A program made the position numbers and the translations under genes. A model generated the notes under the pieces. It searched no databases. It was not told the origin of the DNA and saw only the letters and a program-made list of their open reading frames with translations. 64,000 bases of DNA, taken from NCBI RefSeq assembly GCF_029892155.1, contig NZ_JARZAG010000021.1, positions 62,001-126,000 on the forward strand. Reading direction: 5' to 3'. Position 1 is the stretch's first letter, and each line of letters begins with the position of its first letter. This document shows, in pieces, positions 1 through 8,938 of the stretch. The DNA is from Kitasatospora sp. GAS204B. Lineage in GTDB: Bacteria > Actinomycetota > Actinomycetes > Streptomycetales > Streptomycetaceae.

Positions 1-1
1 C

Positions 2-1222
2 GTCACCGAAGTCACCGGCAGCGCGCTCGACACCCTGGCCGCCCGGCACGGCATGACGCCGATGACGGTCGTCGGGACCGCCGGGCTCACCCACCCGCAG
101 TACCCGCGGGTCAAGCGCCTGGTCCGCCTCGCCCTGCCCGAGGGGACGTCCTACCGCACGGCCGACCACCTCACGGTGCTCCCGGCCAACGACAGCGCCC
201 TCGTCGAGCGCGCCGCCCACCTGCTCCGGGCCGACCTCGACACCGTCCTGAGCATCGTCCCCAACCACCCCCGCCGTGACGGGATCCCGGTAGCCGGACA
301 GTTGACGATCCGTCAGTTGCTCACCCGTCACGTCGAGTTGCAGGACCGACCGACCGTGGCTCAGCTGGCCGTGCTGGCCGCCCTCAACCCCTGCCCGCCG
401 GAGCGGGCCGCGCTCGGGGCGCTGGCCGAGAACGCCGATGCCCACGCCGCCGACCAGCGCACCCTGTTGGACCTCATCGAGGACCACCCCGCTCTGCGCG
501 AGAGCCTGAGCTGGCCCGCGCTGCTGGAGCTGCTGCCGCCGATCAGGCCCCGCCACTACTCCGTCTCCTCCTCGCCGACGGCCGACCCGCACCAGGTCGA
601 CCTCATGGTCTCGGTGCTGGAGGCACCCGCCCGTTCGGGGCGCGGCACCTTCCGAGGCACCGGCTCCGGCTACCTGAACTCCGTGCGGCCTGGCGACACC
701 CTGCTCGCCCGGATCCAGCCCTGCCGCGAGGCCTTCCGGGTCGGGCACGACGCCGACACCCCGGTCATCATGATCGCCGCCGGCACCGGGCTCGCCCCCT
801 TCCGCGCCGCCATCGCCGAGCGTCGCGCTCTCGCGCTCGGCGGCACCCCGCTCGCCCCGGCGCTCTGCTACTTCGGCTGCGACGCCCCCGACGCCGACTA
901 CCTGCACGCCGACGAACTGCGGGCTGCCGAACAGGCCGGCGCGGTCTCCCTGCGCCCTGCCTTCAGCAAGACCCCCGTCGACGGCCGGCGTTTCGTGCAG
1001 GACCGCATCACCGCCGAAGCCGACGAGGTGTGGGAGCTGCTGAATGAGGGAGCCCGGGTCCACGTCTGCGGCGACGGTGCCCGGATGGCGCCCGGCGTTC
1101 GGAACGCCTTCCAGGCCATCTACCTGCGGCAGACCCGAAGCGCCGACCGCGCCGAGGCCCAGCGCTGGCTCCAGACCCTGATGGACCAGAGCCGGTACGT
1201 CGAGGACGTCTTCAGCGGCTGA
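2..1222 (+). CDS. P450-fused NADPH-P450 reductase, C-terminal part (5' end outside window)
   Basis: The frame is open from base 2, so the gene begins upstream and only its last ~406 codons are visible. They form the FAD/NADPH (ferredoxin-reductase-like) half of a CYP102-type self-sufficient P450. Seen: the FAD motif RHYSVSSSP, the pyrophosphate-binding AGTGLAPFRA segment, VHVCGDGARMAPG near the C-terminus, and the ending RYVEDVFSG. CYP102 proteins usually end with an aromatic residue that stacks on the flavin; here it is Phe where P450BM3 has Trp. By family, this part moves electrons from NADPH through FAD to an FMN domain that should lie just outside the window, then to the heme domain for fatty-acid-type hydroxylation. 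A standalone reductase or sulfite-reductase flavoprotein cannot be excluded without the N-terminus. A hairpin follows the stop. Confidence 0.85.
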   Translation, partial: VTEVTGSALDTLAARHGMTPMTVVGTAGLTHPQYPRVKRLVRLALPEGTSYRTADHLTVLPANDSALVERAAHLLRADLDTVLSIVPNHPRRDGIPVAGQLTIRQLLTRHVELQDRPTVAQLAVLAALNPCPPERAALGALAENADAHAADQRTLLDLIEDHPALRESLSWPALLELLPPIRPRHYSVSSSPTADPHQVDLMVSVLEAPARSGRGTFRGTGSGYLNSVRPGDTLLARIQPCREAFRVGHDADTPVIMIAAGTGLAPFRAAIAERRALALGGTPLAPALCYFGCDAPDADYLHADELRAAEQAGAVSLRPAFSKTPVDGRRFVQDRITAEADEVWELLNEGARVHVCGDGARMAPGVRNAFQAIYLRQTRSADRAEAQRWLQTLMDQSRYVEDVFSG

Positions 1223-1236
1223 CCCACCACCGGGCC

Positions 1237-1264
1237 CGCCCCCGTCCAGCTGTCGGCGGGGGCG
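1237..1264. terminator. Hairpin between convergent genes
   Basis: Perfect 8-bp GC arms (CGCCCCCG / CGGGGGCG) lie 15 bp after the P450-reductase stop and 28 bp past the stop of the converging molybdopterin gene. It could serve both. There is no T-tract, as is usual in streptomycetes. Confidence 0.6.
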
Positions 1265-1291
1265 TTGCCGGGCCTGTGCGTGTGGGGGGCC

Positions 1292-1732
1292 TCAGTCGTC
1301 GACCCGGCCCACCCACACCTCGGTGATCCCGCTGACGTAGCGCGCCCCGCAGTGGTCGGTGGGGACCACCAGCTGTGGCCCGGTCGCGTCCAGCGGCGCG
1401 CCGTCCACGCTGGTGGCGAGCAGCACCTGATGGCCGCCGAAGTCCGGGTCGATCTCCGCCCAGGAGAGCACCACGTGGTGGCCGTCCGCGCCCTTGACGG
1501 TCAGCACGAAGCCCAGCCGCTGCTTGCGGCCGGTCAGGTCGACCTGTGGGCGCGCCGCGCGAAGCACGTCCCACAGCTTCGGCCCCTCGAAGCCGTGCCG
1601 CTGCTCGCCCTCGGTCAGGCAGTCGAAACTCACCTGGACCTGATGGGCCGGCAGGTCACGCAGCTGGGCGACGGTCAGCTCGACAGGTTCGTCGAGGCGG
1701 CCGTGGAAGCGGACGGCGGCAGGTCTGCGCAT
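1292..1732 (-). CDS. Small molybdopterin-dependent oxidoreductase domain protein
   Basis: A 146-residue protein resembling only the Moco-binding domain of the sulfite-oxidase/YedY fold. Typical features seen: DEPVELTVAQLRDLP near the N-terminus, a single cysteine in SFDCLTEGEQRHGFEG at the position of the molybdenum-ligating Cys, the segment GFEGPKLWDVL, and VPTDHCGARYVSGITEVWVG at the C-terminus. It has no signal peptide and no dimerisation domain, so it is at the short end for the family. The ATG at 1732 is preceded by GGAG at 5-nt spacing. Downstream of a TetR gene on the same strand, but 146 bp separate them. The substrate cannot be read from the sequence. Confidence 0.75.
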   Translation of the reverse strand: MRRPAAVRFHGRLDEPVELTVAQLRDLPAHQVQVSFDCLTEGEQRHGFEGPKLWDVLRAARPQVDLTGRKQRLGFVLTVKGADGHHVVLSWAEIDPDFGGHQVLLATSVDGAPLDATGPQLVVPTDHCGARYVSGITEVWVGRVDD

Positions 1733-1878
1733 CGGGACTCCATCTCCGGACCGCGCCCGTGCGGCCCGTTTCGGGTGGTACCCGTGAGGCCTCGCAGATA
1801 CCCACCCAACCGGCAGTTTCACTGGCAGATGCGATGAATCGACCCATGCAGGCCTGGCAACTGCCAGCTGGCGGTGCG

Positions 1879-2502
1879 TCAGCCGTCGTGACGGACCGGG
1901 AGGCCGTCGAGGGTCTCCTGGAAGCTGCGGATCAGTGCGGCGAGTCCGGTCTCGAAGGCCCGCTCGCGGAAGTCGGCGGGAGCGTTCAGCAGCGGCTCGA
2001 GTCCGGGCGGCAGCGTCTCGGCCGTCCAGGCCGCGTCGAGCGGGCGGTCGAGGTGGAGGGCCGAGCCGATCAGCAGGTACTCGACCGACTGCACGAGCGG
2101 GAGGAGGTGCTCCTCCGGCCACCCGGCGGCGCGCAGCACGGCGAACGCGTTGGCGTACCCCTGGAGGGCCGCGAGGGACTGGGTCGGCCGGGAGGTCAGC
2201 AGCGGAACGGCGTTGGGGTGGGCGGCGAGGGCGGCGCGGTACGAGCGGGCCCAGGTGTCCAGCGCGGCCGTCCACGGCTGGATGGTCGGGTTGAGCTCCA
2301 TCTCGGCGACGATGAGGTCGCGGATGCCGTCGATGATCGCTTCGCGTCCGGCGACGTAGTTGTAGAGCGAGGGCCCCTTGACGCCCAGTCGGGCCGCGAT
2401 CCGGGTGCTGGAGAGCGCGTCGCTGCCTTCCTCGTCGACGAGTTCGAGAGCGGCGCGCATGATCCGGTCCCGGGTCAGCAGCGGCCGTGGCGGTCTGCCC
2501 AT
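1879..2502 (-). CDS. TetR/AcrR family transcriptional repressor with TetR_C-type domain
   Basis: 207 residues. The N-terminal HTH (about residues 9-55) shows TRDRIMRAALELVDEEG and the recognition helix VKGPSLYNYVAGRE; the rest is all-helical. The C-terminal half, containing WARSYRAALAAHP and VEYLLIGSALHLDRP, resembles the tetracycline-repressor-class ligand domain. Divergent from a secreted lipoprotein gene across a 349-bp region that contains an AAAACTA/TAGTTTT inverted repeat, a plausible operator. It may control itself, the downstream molybdopterin protein or the divergent lipoprotein. Ligand unknown. Confidence 0.85.
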   Translation of the reverse strand: MGRPPRPLLTRDRIMRAALELVDEEGSDALSSTRIAARLGVKGPSLYNYVAGREAIIDGIRDLIVAEMELNPTIQPWTAALDTWARSYRAALAAHPNAVPLLTSRPTQSLAALQGYANAFAVLRAAGWPEEHLLPLVQSVEYLLIGSALHLDRPLDAAWTAETLPPGLEPLLNAPADFRERAFETGLAALIRSFQETLDGLPVRHDG

Positions 2503-2581
2503 CTGTTCGTCCTGGCGCCTTTCGCTTGTTACCCCCGGGTATTGGGCCTCCGCCCGATCTAGTGTACGTTCTCGCCCAGGC

Positions 2582-2602
2582 AAAACTACTGGCTCTAGTT
2601 TT
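2582..2602. promoter_or_regulatory. Candidate TetR operator
   Basis: Inverted repeat with 7-bp arms AAAACTA (2582-2588) and TAGTTTT (2596-2602) around a 7-bp spacer, 80 bp upstream of the TetR start. It is AT-rich against a very GC-rich background, which makes it stand out. The rest of the 2503-2851 intergenic region shows no gene. Confidence 0.5.
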
Positions 2603-2851
2603 AGGAGCGCCTGGTGGATTTGCGCCTGGCGCCGCCCCGGTGGCACCAGGTCCGGCTTCGAAGGGCAACTCGCCTTCGGGGTCTCGGCCGACGGCGGACT
2701 TCGGCCACCTCCCGTGTGATCGCTCCACCTGCCGGCAGCCACCCGGGAACCTCCCCGCGGTGGACTTCTGCCGGCGCCGTCCCTGGCATGCCCCTGGCAG
2801 GGGTTCCCAGGGAGCCTCCCCGTCCGTCCCACGCCGAAGGTGACCCTCCGC

Positions 2852-4414
2852 ATGTCCACGCGCACCCTCGCGCTGTCCGTGCTCGCCGCATCCGTGGTGC
2901 TCTCGCTCAGCGCCTGCGATCCGACGACCCCGGCAGCCCAGTCCGCCGACTCCGGCACTGCCGCCGCCCGGACCACACCCGCCCCGGGCCTCCAGACTGC
3001 GCCGATCACCTCGGTCGCCACCGGCAATCCCGCGGTGACCCTGGTGACTCCGGCCGCGGACCGCACGACGTCGGCCACCCCGGCGACCGCCGTCGGTACC
3101 CCGACCAAGTCGGCCACCAGGCCGGCCGGTTCGCCGACGTCCTCGGCCACCGCCGGCGTTTCGCCCGCGTCGGCCACCCCGTCCCCGTCCGGCACGCCGA
3201 CCCTCGCGGGCGCGGCGCCGGACCTCACGTTGGCCTCGTACAACCAGCAGACCGGCAAAGCCGTGCTCGCCGTCGGCGCCGACGGCACCGGCACCGCGAG
3301 CCCGTCCGCCGCGAGCCCGTCCGCGCCGAGCCCGTCCGCCACTGCCGCGGCCACCGCGGCCGTGCGGACCGGGCAGCTGATCGACAGCCCGCCGTCGACC
3401 GCCGCGCCGCACGGCGCGCTGCTGGCGATCACCGCCGTCAAGCAGGGCAGCGCGGGGACGGTGCAGGTCGACACCCGCCCGGCCACCATCTCCGAGTTGC
3501 TCGGCCAGGCCTGGGCGAACATCAAGACCGCCCTGGATCCGCACCAGATCCAGGTCACGCCCAGCATCCAGGACCTCAAGGCCTCCTACGTCCCGAACCC
3601 GGACGGCGGCAACGGCTCGGCCTCGGTCGCGCTGAAGCTGGACGCGAACGACACCGTCGCGCTGCCCGGCGGCGCCAAGGCCACGCTCACCGGCTCGCTC
3701 GAACTGGACCCGAGCGTCGTCTTCTCCTACCAGGGCGCCCACGGCATCCTCGCCCCCGAGCAGGCCAAGGTCGGGTTCGACCTGGGCGCGCACGCCAACT
3801 GGCACCTCACCGCAGGCCTCACCGGCTCCACCGGCCCGGTCCGGATCCCGGTCGCCACGCTCACCGCCAGCCCCACGGTGATGGTCGGCGGGCTGCCGGT
3901 CGTGATCACCCTCAACCTGACGGTCTACGCCGAAGTCAGCGCCGACGGCAGCGTCAGCGTCGACGTCGCGCAGGCCGTCGACGGTGACTGGGCCATCCAC
4001 GCCGACTACACCAAGGCATCCGGCTGGACCAGCGCGACCGACCCGATCACCACCCGGATCACCCCGGTCAAGGCCACGTTCGCCGGCAGCGCCGACGTGC
4101 GCAGCGGCCTGGTCGCCGAGGGGTCCGTCGCCCTGTACGACGCGGTGGGCGTGAAGGCCACCGTCGAGCCGTACCTGCGGGCCGCGGTGCAGGGCACGGT
4201 GAGCGTCGACAGCAGCGGCGCCAAGCCGACCGTCAACGGCAGCGGCGGCCTCTACGGCGGGCTCGACGTGAACGGGGCCGTGATGGCGAGGATCGCCATC
4301 CTCGGCACCCCGCTGCTCGAGAAGGACCTGCCGTTCGCGACCTACCACAACGAATGGCCCATCCTGGCCGGTTCGTACGGCAACGCGACCCCGAGTGCCA
4401 AGCCGACCAACTGA
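2852..4414 (+). CDS. Secreted lipoprotein with Ala/Ser/Thr/Pro-rich linker
   Basis: 520 residues. The lipoprotein signal STRTLALSVLAASVVLSLSAC has its lipobox Cys near residue 23. Residues ~25-165 are low complexity (Pro, Ser, Thr, Ala), including short repeats of the ASPSA type, typical of a wall-spanning linker. The globular part (~165-520) is beta-rich with alternating hydrophobics and ends in an Asn-Glu-Trp-Pro motif (HNEWPILAG). I recognise no enzymatic motif. The ATG at 2852 has AAGGTGA at ~8 nt; a GTG at 2840 is possible but has a worse ribosome site. An exported acid phosphatase follows 44 bp downstream and is probably co-transcribed. Function unknown. Confidence 0.75.
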   Translation: MSTRTLALSVLAASVVLSLSACDPTTPAAQSADSGTAAARTTPAPGLQTAPITSVATGNPAVTLVTPAADRTTSATPATAVGTPTKSATRPAGSPTSSATAGVSPASATPSPSGTPTLAGAAPDLTLASYNQQTGKAVLAVGADGTGTASPSAASPSAPSPSATAAATAAVRTGQLIDSPPSTAAPHGALLAITAVKQGSAGTVQVDTRPATISELLGQAWANIKTALDPHQIQVTPSIQDLKASYVPNPDGGNGSASVALKLDANDTVALPGGAKATLTGSLELDPSVVFSYQGAHGILAPEQAKVGFDLGAHANWHLTAGLTGSTGPVRIPVATLTASPTVMVGGLPVVITLNLTVYAEVSADGSVSVDVAQAVDGDWAIHADYTKASGWTSATDPITTRITPVKATFAGSADVRSGLVAEGSVALYDAVGVKATVEPYLRAAVQGTVSVDSSGAKPTVNGSGGLYGGLDVNGAVMARIAILGTPLLEKDLPFATYHNEWPILAGSYGNATPSAKPTN

Positions 4415-4458
4415 CTGTCCGTCCATCCGATCCATCTGATGAAAGGTCAAGTCCCGAT

Positions 4459-5088
4459 ATGAGCACCAAGGCGAAGCTCGTCGCCGCCGCGGCCCTGACG
4501 GCCGCCCTCACCACCGGTCTCGCCACCCCCGCGATCGCCGCGCCCGCGACCCCCGCCCAGCCGACGGCCGCCGTCGCCGCTGCGGCGACCAGCAGCAGCA
4601 CGGTGACCGAGGCGCAGTGGCTGTCGGACGTGAGCGCCGCGATCGCCCCGGCCGCCGCATACGTCCAGCAGCGCACGGCCGAGCCCACGGACCAGAAGCT
4701 CGCGATCGTGTTCGACATCGACAACACCACGCTCGCGACGCACTTCCACCCGTTCACGATGCCGGGCATCGCACCGGTCGTGCAGCTGGCGCAGTACGCC
4801 CACGCGCACGGGGTCGCGCTGATCTTCGTCACCGCGCGGCTGGACTTCATCGACCCGATCACCCGTCACAGCCTGTCCGAGGCGGGCTACACCGTGGACG
4901 AGCTGCGCGGGCGCGACTTCGGCGATCTGTTCGAGCCGGTCCAGCAGTTCAAGACGAACCAGCGGATCCAGGTGGAGGACGAGGGCTACACGATCATCGC
5001 CAACATCGGCAACAACTGGACCGACCTCAACGGCGGCCACGCCGAGCAGACCTTCAAGCTGCCGGACTACAACGGGCTGCTCTCCTGA
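4459..5088 (+). CDS. Secreted HAD-superfamily acid phosphatase (class B/plant VSP-like)
   Basis: 209 residues with a Sec signal (hydrophobic AAAALTAALTTGLATPAIAA, cleavage probably after AIA-A near residue 30). HAD motif I is IVFDIDNTTL (catalytic Asp and the DxDxT pattern). Motif II is IFVTAR. A lysine in QQFKTNQR fits motif III, and the IANIGNNWTDLNGGH segment supplies the motif IV acid. This is the pattern of the acid phosphatase class B family, which dephosphorylates small organic phosphates outside the membrane. The start is chosen because the signal begins there; GAAAGG lies 12 nt upstream. Follows the lipoprotein gene. Confidence 0.85.
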   Translation: MSTKAKLVAAAALTAALTTGLATPAIAAPATPAQPTAAVAAAATSSSTVTEAQWLSDVSAAIAPAAAYVQQRTAEPTDQKLAIVFDIDNTTLATHFHPFTMPGIAPVVQLAQYAHAHGVALIFVTARLDFIDPITRHSLSEAGYTVDELRGRDFGDLFEPVQQFKTNQRIQVEDEGYTIIANIGNNWTDLNGGHAEQTFKLPDYNGLLS

Positions 5089-5110
5089 GGCTGCCTCACC
5101 TGAGTGAACT

Positions 5111-5150
5111 CCCGCCCGGGGCCGGGCCGGTGCGCCGAGCCCCGGGCGGG
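5111..5150. terminator. Bidirectional terminator hairpin
   Basis: Perfect 12-bp arms (CCCGCCCGGGGC at 5111-5122, its complement at 5139-5150) between the converging phosphatase and ABC exporter genes. Confidence 0.75.
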
Positions 5151-5166
5151 TGAGCACGGCGGTGGG

Positions 5167-7026
5167 TCACGGGGTCGCGGCCTCGCCGGCCGTGGCCCCG
5201 GCGGTCATGGGGGTGGGGCTCTTGGCGCCGGTGGGGGTGTCGTCCAGGAAGCCGCCCGACTGGTGTTGCCACAGTTTGGCGTAGGCGCCGTTGGTGGCGA
5301 GCAGTTCCTGGTGGGTGCCCTGTTCGAGGATCCGGCCGCGGTCGAGGACGACGAGTTGGTCCATCTTGGCGACGGTGCTCAGCCGGTGAGCCACGACGAG
5401 GGCGGTGCGTCCCTCCATGAGTCGCCACAGGGCCTCCTGGACCAGGAGTTCGCTCTCGGAGTCCAGGGCGCTGGTCGCCTCGTCCAGCAGCAGGATGGGT
5501 GCGTCGCGCAGGATCGCACGGGCGAGGGCGACGCGCTGGCGCTGGCCGCCGGAGAGTTTGACGCCGCGCTCGCCCACCATGGTGTCGAAGCCGTCCGGCA
5601 GCGCGTCGGCGAACTCGGTGACGTGTGCCGCCTCGGCCGCGCGGCGGATCTCGGCTTCGGTGGCGTCCGGGCGGGCGAACGCGATGTTCTCGCGCAGCGT
5701 GCGGTGGAACATCGCCGGGTCCTGCGGCACGTAGGCGATCTGGCCGCGCAGGTCGGTCTGGCGCAGCCTGCTGATGTCCTGACCCCCGATCAGGATCCGC
5801 CCGGCGTCGATGTCCGTCATCCGCAGCAGCAGCCGGGTGAGCGTGGTCTTGCCCCCGCCGGACCGGCCGACGAGGCCGATCTTCGCGCCGCCGGGCACGG
5901 CCAGGTCGAGGCCCTCGAAGATCGGCTCGGCGCCGGCGTGGGCGAAGGTCACCCGCTCGAAGCGGACGTCGGTGGCCCGCAGCCGCAGCGGTTCCGGCGA
6001 GGCCGGGTCGACCACGGTCGGCGGCGTCCGCAGCAGCTCGGTGAACTGCGCGGCCTCCGTCATCGAGCTCTCCAGCCGGCGGTAGATCTGGTTGAACTCG
6101 AACATGACCCGGGTCGCGCTGCTGTAGTACGTGAAGGCGACGACCACCGCCTCCACGCTGTGCCTGCTGCCGCCGAGCGTGACCGCGAGCAGCAGGCCCA
6201 GTGCGTTCGTCAGCACGGACATCGGCGCGACCAGCGTGTCGATCCGCAGGTTGCTGTAGTCCCAGGATCGCAGGGCCAGCCGGCGCGACTGCGCGACGCG
6301 GGAGCGGTGTTCGGCGGCCTCGCGCTCCTCGGCGGCGAACGCCCGGACGGTGTCCATGTTCATCAGGCTGTCGGCGACGTGGCCCGACACCCGGGCGAGG
6401 GCCTCCTCGCGCTGGTCGACCAGCTGCTGGCGGCGCCGGATGAGGGGCGTCACGCATGCTGCCGTCAGCACGATCATCGCCAGCAGCCCGACGACGAGCA
6501 GCGGTTGGTAGTGCCACAGCACCACCGAGCCGAACAGCAGCGGCACGAAGTTGGCCACGACCGAGAACGTCAGCGTGTCCACGAACTCCTCGAAGCGCGA
6601 GGCGAAGCTCAGGACGCGTTTGGTCAGCGAGCCGGCGAAGTTGTCATGGAAGAACGCGGAGTCCTTGGCGAACAGTTCGTCCATCCCGATCACGTACAGG
6701 TGCTCGATGCCGCGGGCTTCGAGGCGGTTCATGCAGTGCAGGCCGATGCGCCAGAGCGTCTCCGCGACCAGCAGGACTCCGGCGAAGGCCAGCACGTAGG
6801 GCAGCGTGGTGCCGATGCCGACAGCCGAGGCGGCGGCGATGCGACCGACGAGCTTCGCGACGACCAGCGGCGCGAGGTAGGCGATGCCGATGTTGCCCAG
6901 CGCCGGCAGCAGCATGGCCGGCAGCGCCAGCCGCGGCGACCGGGCGAGCTCCCGTCCGTAGTAACGAAGTGCGAGGAGCATCGAGGCCCGGCCCGGCGAG
7001 CCCTGGTGCGATTCGGACGATCCCAT
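5167..7026 (-). CDS. ABC exporter half-transporter (fused membrane and ATPase domains)
   Basis: About 619 residues. The N-terminal ~330 residues hold an ABC_membrane domain with about six hydrophobic helices. The ATPase domain is C-terminal: Walker A GLVGRSGGGKTTL, Q-loop AYVPQDPAMFHR, signature LSGGQRQRVALARA, Walker B ILLLDEAT, and H-loop VVAHRLSTV. All catalytic residues are present, so it should function as a homodimer or with a partner; no partner gene lies nearby. The family exports lipids, drugs or peptides from the cytoplasm; the substrate is unknown. Start at 7026 gives the longest sensible N-terminus, but its ribosome site is poor and an ATG at 6981 is an alternative. Confidence 0.85.
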   Translation of the reverse strand: MGSSESHQGSPGRASMLLALRYYGRELARSPRLALPAMLLPALGNIGIAYLAPLVVAKLVGRIAAASAVGIGTTLPYVLAFAGVLLVAETLWRIGLHCMNRLEARGIEHLYVIGMDELFAKDSAFFHDNFAGSLTKRVLSFASRFEEFVDTLTFSVVANFVPLLFGSVVLWHYQPLLVVGLLAMIVLTAACVTPLIRRRQQLVDQREEALARVSGHVADSLMNMDTVRAFAAEEREAAEHRSRVAQSRRLALRSWDYSNLRIDTLVAPMSVLTNALGLLLAVTLGGSRHSVEAVVVAFTYYSSATRVMFEFNQIYRRLESSMTEAAQFTELLRTPPTVVDPASPEPLRLRATDVRFERVTFAHAGAEPIFEGLDLAVPGGAKIGLVGRSGGGKTTLTRLLLRMTDIDAGRILIGGQDISRLRQTDLRGQIAYVPQDPAMFHRTLRENIAFARPDATEAEIRRAAEAAHVTEFADALPDGFDTMVGERGVKLSGGQRQRVALARAILRDAPILLLDEATSALDSESELLVQEALWRLMEGRTALVVAHRLSTVAKMDQLVVLDRGRILEQGTHQELLATNGAYAKLWQHQSGGFLDDTPTGAKSPTPMTAGATAGEAATP

Positions 7027-7133
7027 CCCAACCCCGGGTTGTCGTGCGGCGGCGTGTGAGGAGGCCAGAAACCGAAGTCTCCCGCGCGGGCGCCCGGGGC
7101 GTCCAAGGGTTTTATGACGGACCGTCAGCAGGA

Positions 7134-7655
7134 TCAGTGGCCCAGCGCGGCCTTGGCCGCCACGATCACCAGCCCGAGCACCAGATTGACCGCCGCCTCG
7201 ATCAGCGCCTCGAGACGCGACGCACTGGCGTGCAGGGCACCGAGGTAGCCCCAGCTGACCTGCTGGGCCACGGCGACGATCAGGGCGAACCAGCCGGTGG
7301 CGCTGAGGCTCAACCCCAGCAGCGGACTGATGGCCACCGCGACCGCCGGCAGCACCGCCGCTTCGGTGATCGACCACTCGTTCCGGCCGACCTCGCGCAC
7401 CTCGGACCAGCCGATCAGGCGGCCGACCGACCTCTCGCCCACCAGGCGTGCGTACACGTGGGCGGCCCAGAAGACCAGCCCGGTGACGAGCAGCAGCACG
7501 ACGGTCTGGAAGCGGGGGAACTTGCCGACCGAGCTCGACGCGGCGAGCACGGAGGCGGCCAGCAGGGATCCGTAGACGGCTCCCGCGTAGTCGGTGCGGG
7601 AAGGCGCATGACCGCTCCGGTGGGGTTTGCGCCGCCACGGGATGACATGGTTCAC
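7134..7655 (-). CDS. Integral membrane protein, unknown function
   Basis: 173 residues from a GTG at 7655 (GGTGA 5 nt upstream). Three or four hydrophobic segments are visible: around VYGSLLAASVLAASS, FQTVVLLLVTGLVFWAAHVYA, AAVLPAVAVAISPLLGLSL and a C-terminal LVLGLVIVAAKAAL. A conserved-looking polar loop (RLVGERSVGRLIGWSEVREVGRNEW) sits between helices 2 and 3. I do not recognise the family. The same-strand ABC exporter starts about 110 bp further on. Confidence 0.65.
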   Translation of the reverse strand: MNHVIPWRRKPHRSGHAPSRTDYAGAVYGSLLAASVLAASSSVGKFPRFQTVVLLLVTGLVFWAAHVYARLVGERSVGRLIGWSEVREVGRNEWSITEAAVLPAVAVAISPLLGLSLSATGWFALIVAVAQQVSWGYLGALHASASRLEALIEAAVNLVLGLVIVAAKAALGH

Positions 7656-7764
7656 CGGGTCACCGTACAGGCGCCCGGGCCGTGCGCCGGGTGCGCCACG
7701 CGCGCCGGGCATCGGCCCGGGAGCCGTCCGCACCCGCTCTGATCAGGCGCTCGCTGCCAGGAGC

Positions 7765-7791
7765 GTGCCCGGACGGTGACCGTCCGGGCAC
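7765..7791. terminator. Hairpin after the DUF7144-type gene
   Basis: Perfect 12-bp arms (GTGCCCGGACGG and its complement) with a TGA loop, 6 bp past the stop of the minus-strand gene that ends at 7798. Confidence 0.75.
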
Positions 7792-7797
7792 ACGCCG

Positions 7798-8229
7798 TCA
7801 GACTTCGTCGGCCTCTTGGGTCATTCCGGCGCAGAGCGCCCAGATGACGAAGATGTCGATGGCGATCAACACGATGGCCCAGAACGGGTAGTAGGGCAGC
7901 CACAGGAAGTTCGCGATCATGGCGAGACCGGCGAGGACGATACCCACGACGCGTGCCCACACGGCGCCGGTGAACAGGGCCACGCCCGCGAGGGCGACGA
8001 GGAAGCCCAGGATGAGGTGCACCCAGCCCCAGCCGGTGGCGGTGAAGCTGTACGAGTAGTGACGCGTGACGACGACCAGATCGTTCTTGGCGATGGCGGA
8101 GATTCCCTCGAATATCGCCATCGCGCCACCGAAGATCATCAACGCGGCGGCGAAGAAGGTCCATCCGGTGGCGAGCGGCCGTCGGGAAGTCCGGGCGCCC
8201 GTAGGCGCTCCACTGGTGCTGCTGGCCAT
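7798..8229 (-). CDS. DUF7144-like four-helix membrane protein
   Basis: 143 residues; ATG at 8229 with AAGGAG 6 nt upstream. Four predicted membrane helices: FFAAALMIFGGAMAIFEGI, GWVHLILGFLVALAGVALF, VVGIVLAGLAMIANFLWLPY and FWAIVLIAIDIFVIWALCAG. The pattern YSYSFTATGWGWVHLILG in the first external loop is common in a family of small actinobacterial membrane proteins of unknown role, often next to stress or signalling genes. Monocistronic, ended by the hairpin at 7765-7791. Confidence 0.75.
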   Translation of the reverse strand: MASSTSGAPTGARTSRRPLATGWTFFAAALMIFGGAMAIFEGISAIAKNDLVVVTRHYSYSFTATGWGWVHLILGFLVALAGVALFTGAVWARVVGIVLAGLAMIANFLWLPYYPFWAIVLIAIDIFVIWALCAGMTQEADEV

Positions 8230-8376
8230 GTCTGTGCTCCTTCGGAACAGCCTGCCGTCAAGCCGGGTGGCAGGTGGGCAACTCCCATTCCAGGCTGGCA
8301 CAGCGGGAGGTGGGCAGCGCGCTGAGTGGCCGCAGGCGCGTTCGACGTGCCGGTGTTCGCGTCGATCGCCGTCCGA

Positions 8377-8418
8377 GCACGCTGCCCGGCCCGCGCCGAA
8401 GCGGGCCGGGCAGCGTGC
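8377..8418. terminator. Long hairpin downstream of the small secreted protein
   Basis: An 18-bp perfect stem (inner arms GCTGCCCGGCCCGC / GCGGGCCGGGCAGC) with a 6-nt GCCGAA loop, 25 bp beyond the stop at 8444. The remainder of 8230-8443 shows no gene. Confidence 0.75.
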
Positions 8419-8443
8419 CCAGCGGGCTCAACCGGTCAGCCGG

Positions 8444-8848
8444 TCAGTAGAAGAGGTCGGGGCTGAGCTGGTAGTCGTAGCCCGAGCCGCCCTGCCAGTA
8501 GAAGCGCACCTCGGTCTTGTAGTCGTGGCCCCCGCTCGGGTCGGTGAGGACCCAGGTGAAGCTGTACGAGCCGTTGTGGCAGGGGAACGTGGTGTCGAGC
8601 GCCTTGCCCTGGGTGGTGTAGTCCCAGAGGATGACCTCCTCGTTGCAGTTGCCGTTGGCGAAGTTGGAGGTCGCGGTCGCCGTGACGTGGCCGTCGCCCG
8701 CGCTCACGCAGGCCTGCTCGGTGCCGGTACCGCCACAGCCACCGCCACTGGACGCCGCGGCACTGCCCGCGCCCACCAGCCCGATGCTGCCGGCCAGCGC
8801 CATGCCGACCAGTGCCACGGTGGCCTTCCTGACTCCGTTGACGAACAT
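8444..8848 (-). CDS. Small secreted cysteine-containing protein
   Basis: 134 residues with a Sec signal (KATVALVGMALAGSIGLVGAGSAAA, probable cleavage near residue 32). The mature ~100-residue chain has four cysteines (GGCGG, EQACVS, GNCNEE, FPCHNG), which allow two disulfides, and is rich in aromatics and beta-prone segments (YSFTWVLTDPSGG, EVRFYWQGGSG). It ends in SPDLFY. No enzyme motif is visible. ATG at 8848 with AAAGG ~9 nt upstream. A secreted inhibitor-like or structural protein is possible, but I cannot assign one. Confidence 0.75.
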   Translation of the reverse strand: MFVNGVRKATVALVGMALAGSIGLVGAGSAAASSGGGCGGTGTEQACVSAGDGHVTATATSNFANGNCNEEVILWDYTTQGKALDTTFPCHNGSYSFTWVLTDPSGGHDYKTEVRFYWQGGSGYDYQLSPDLFY

Positions 8849-8938
8849 GAGGTCCCGCCTTTCGACTGTGGCCCGGTCCAGCGACCGGGCACTTGAAAAG
8901 GTTCGGGTACGACGATGGACATTCGATGAGCACGCGTG

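Noticed and set aside
1292-4450. Very long minus-strand open frame overlapping the TetR, lipoprotein and phosphatase regions
   Set aside because: Only its last 146 codons match a protein family; the rest is a shadow of GC-rich genes on the other strand and in other frames.
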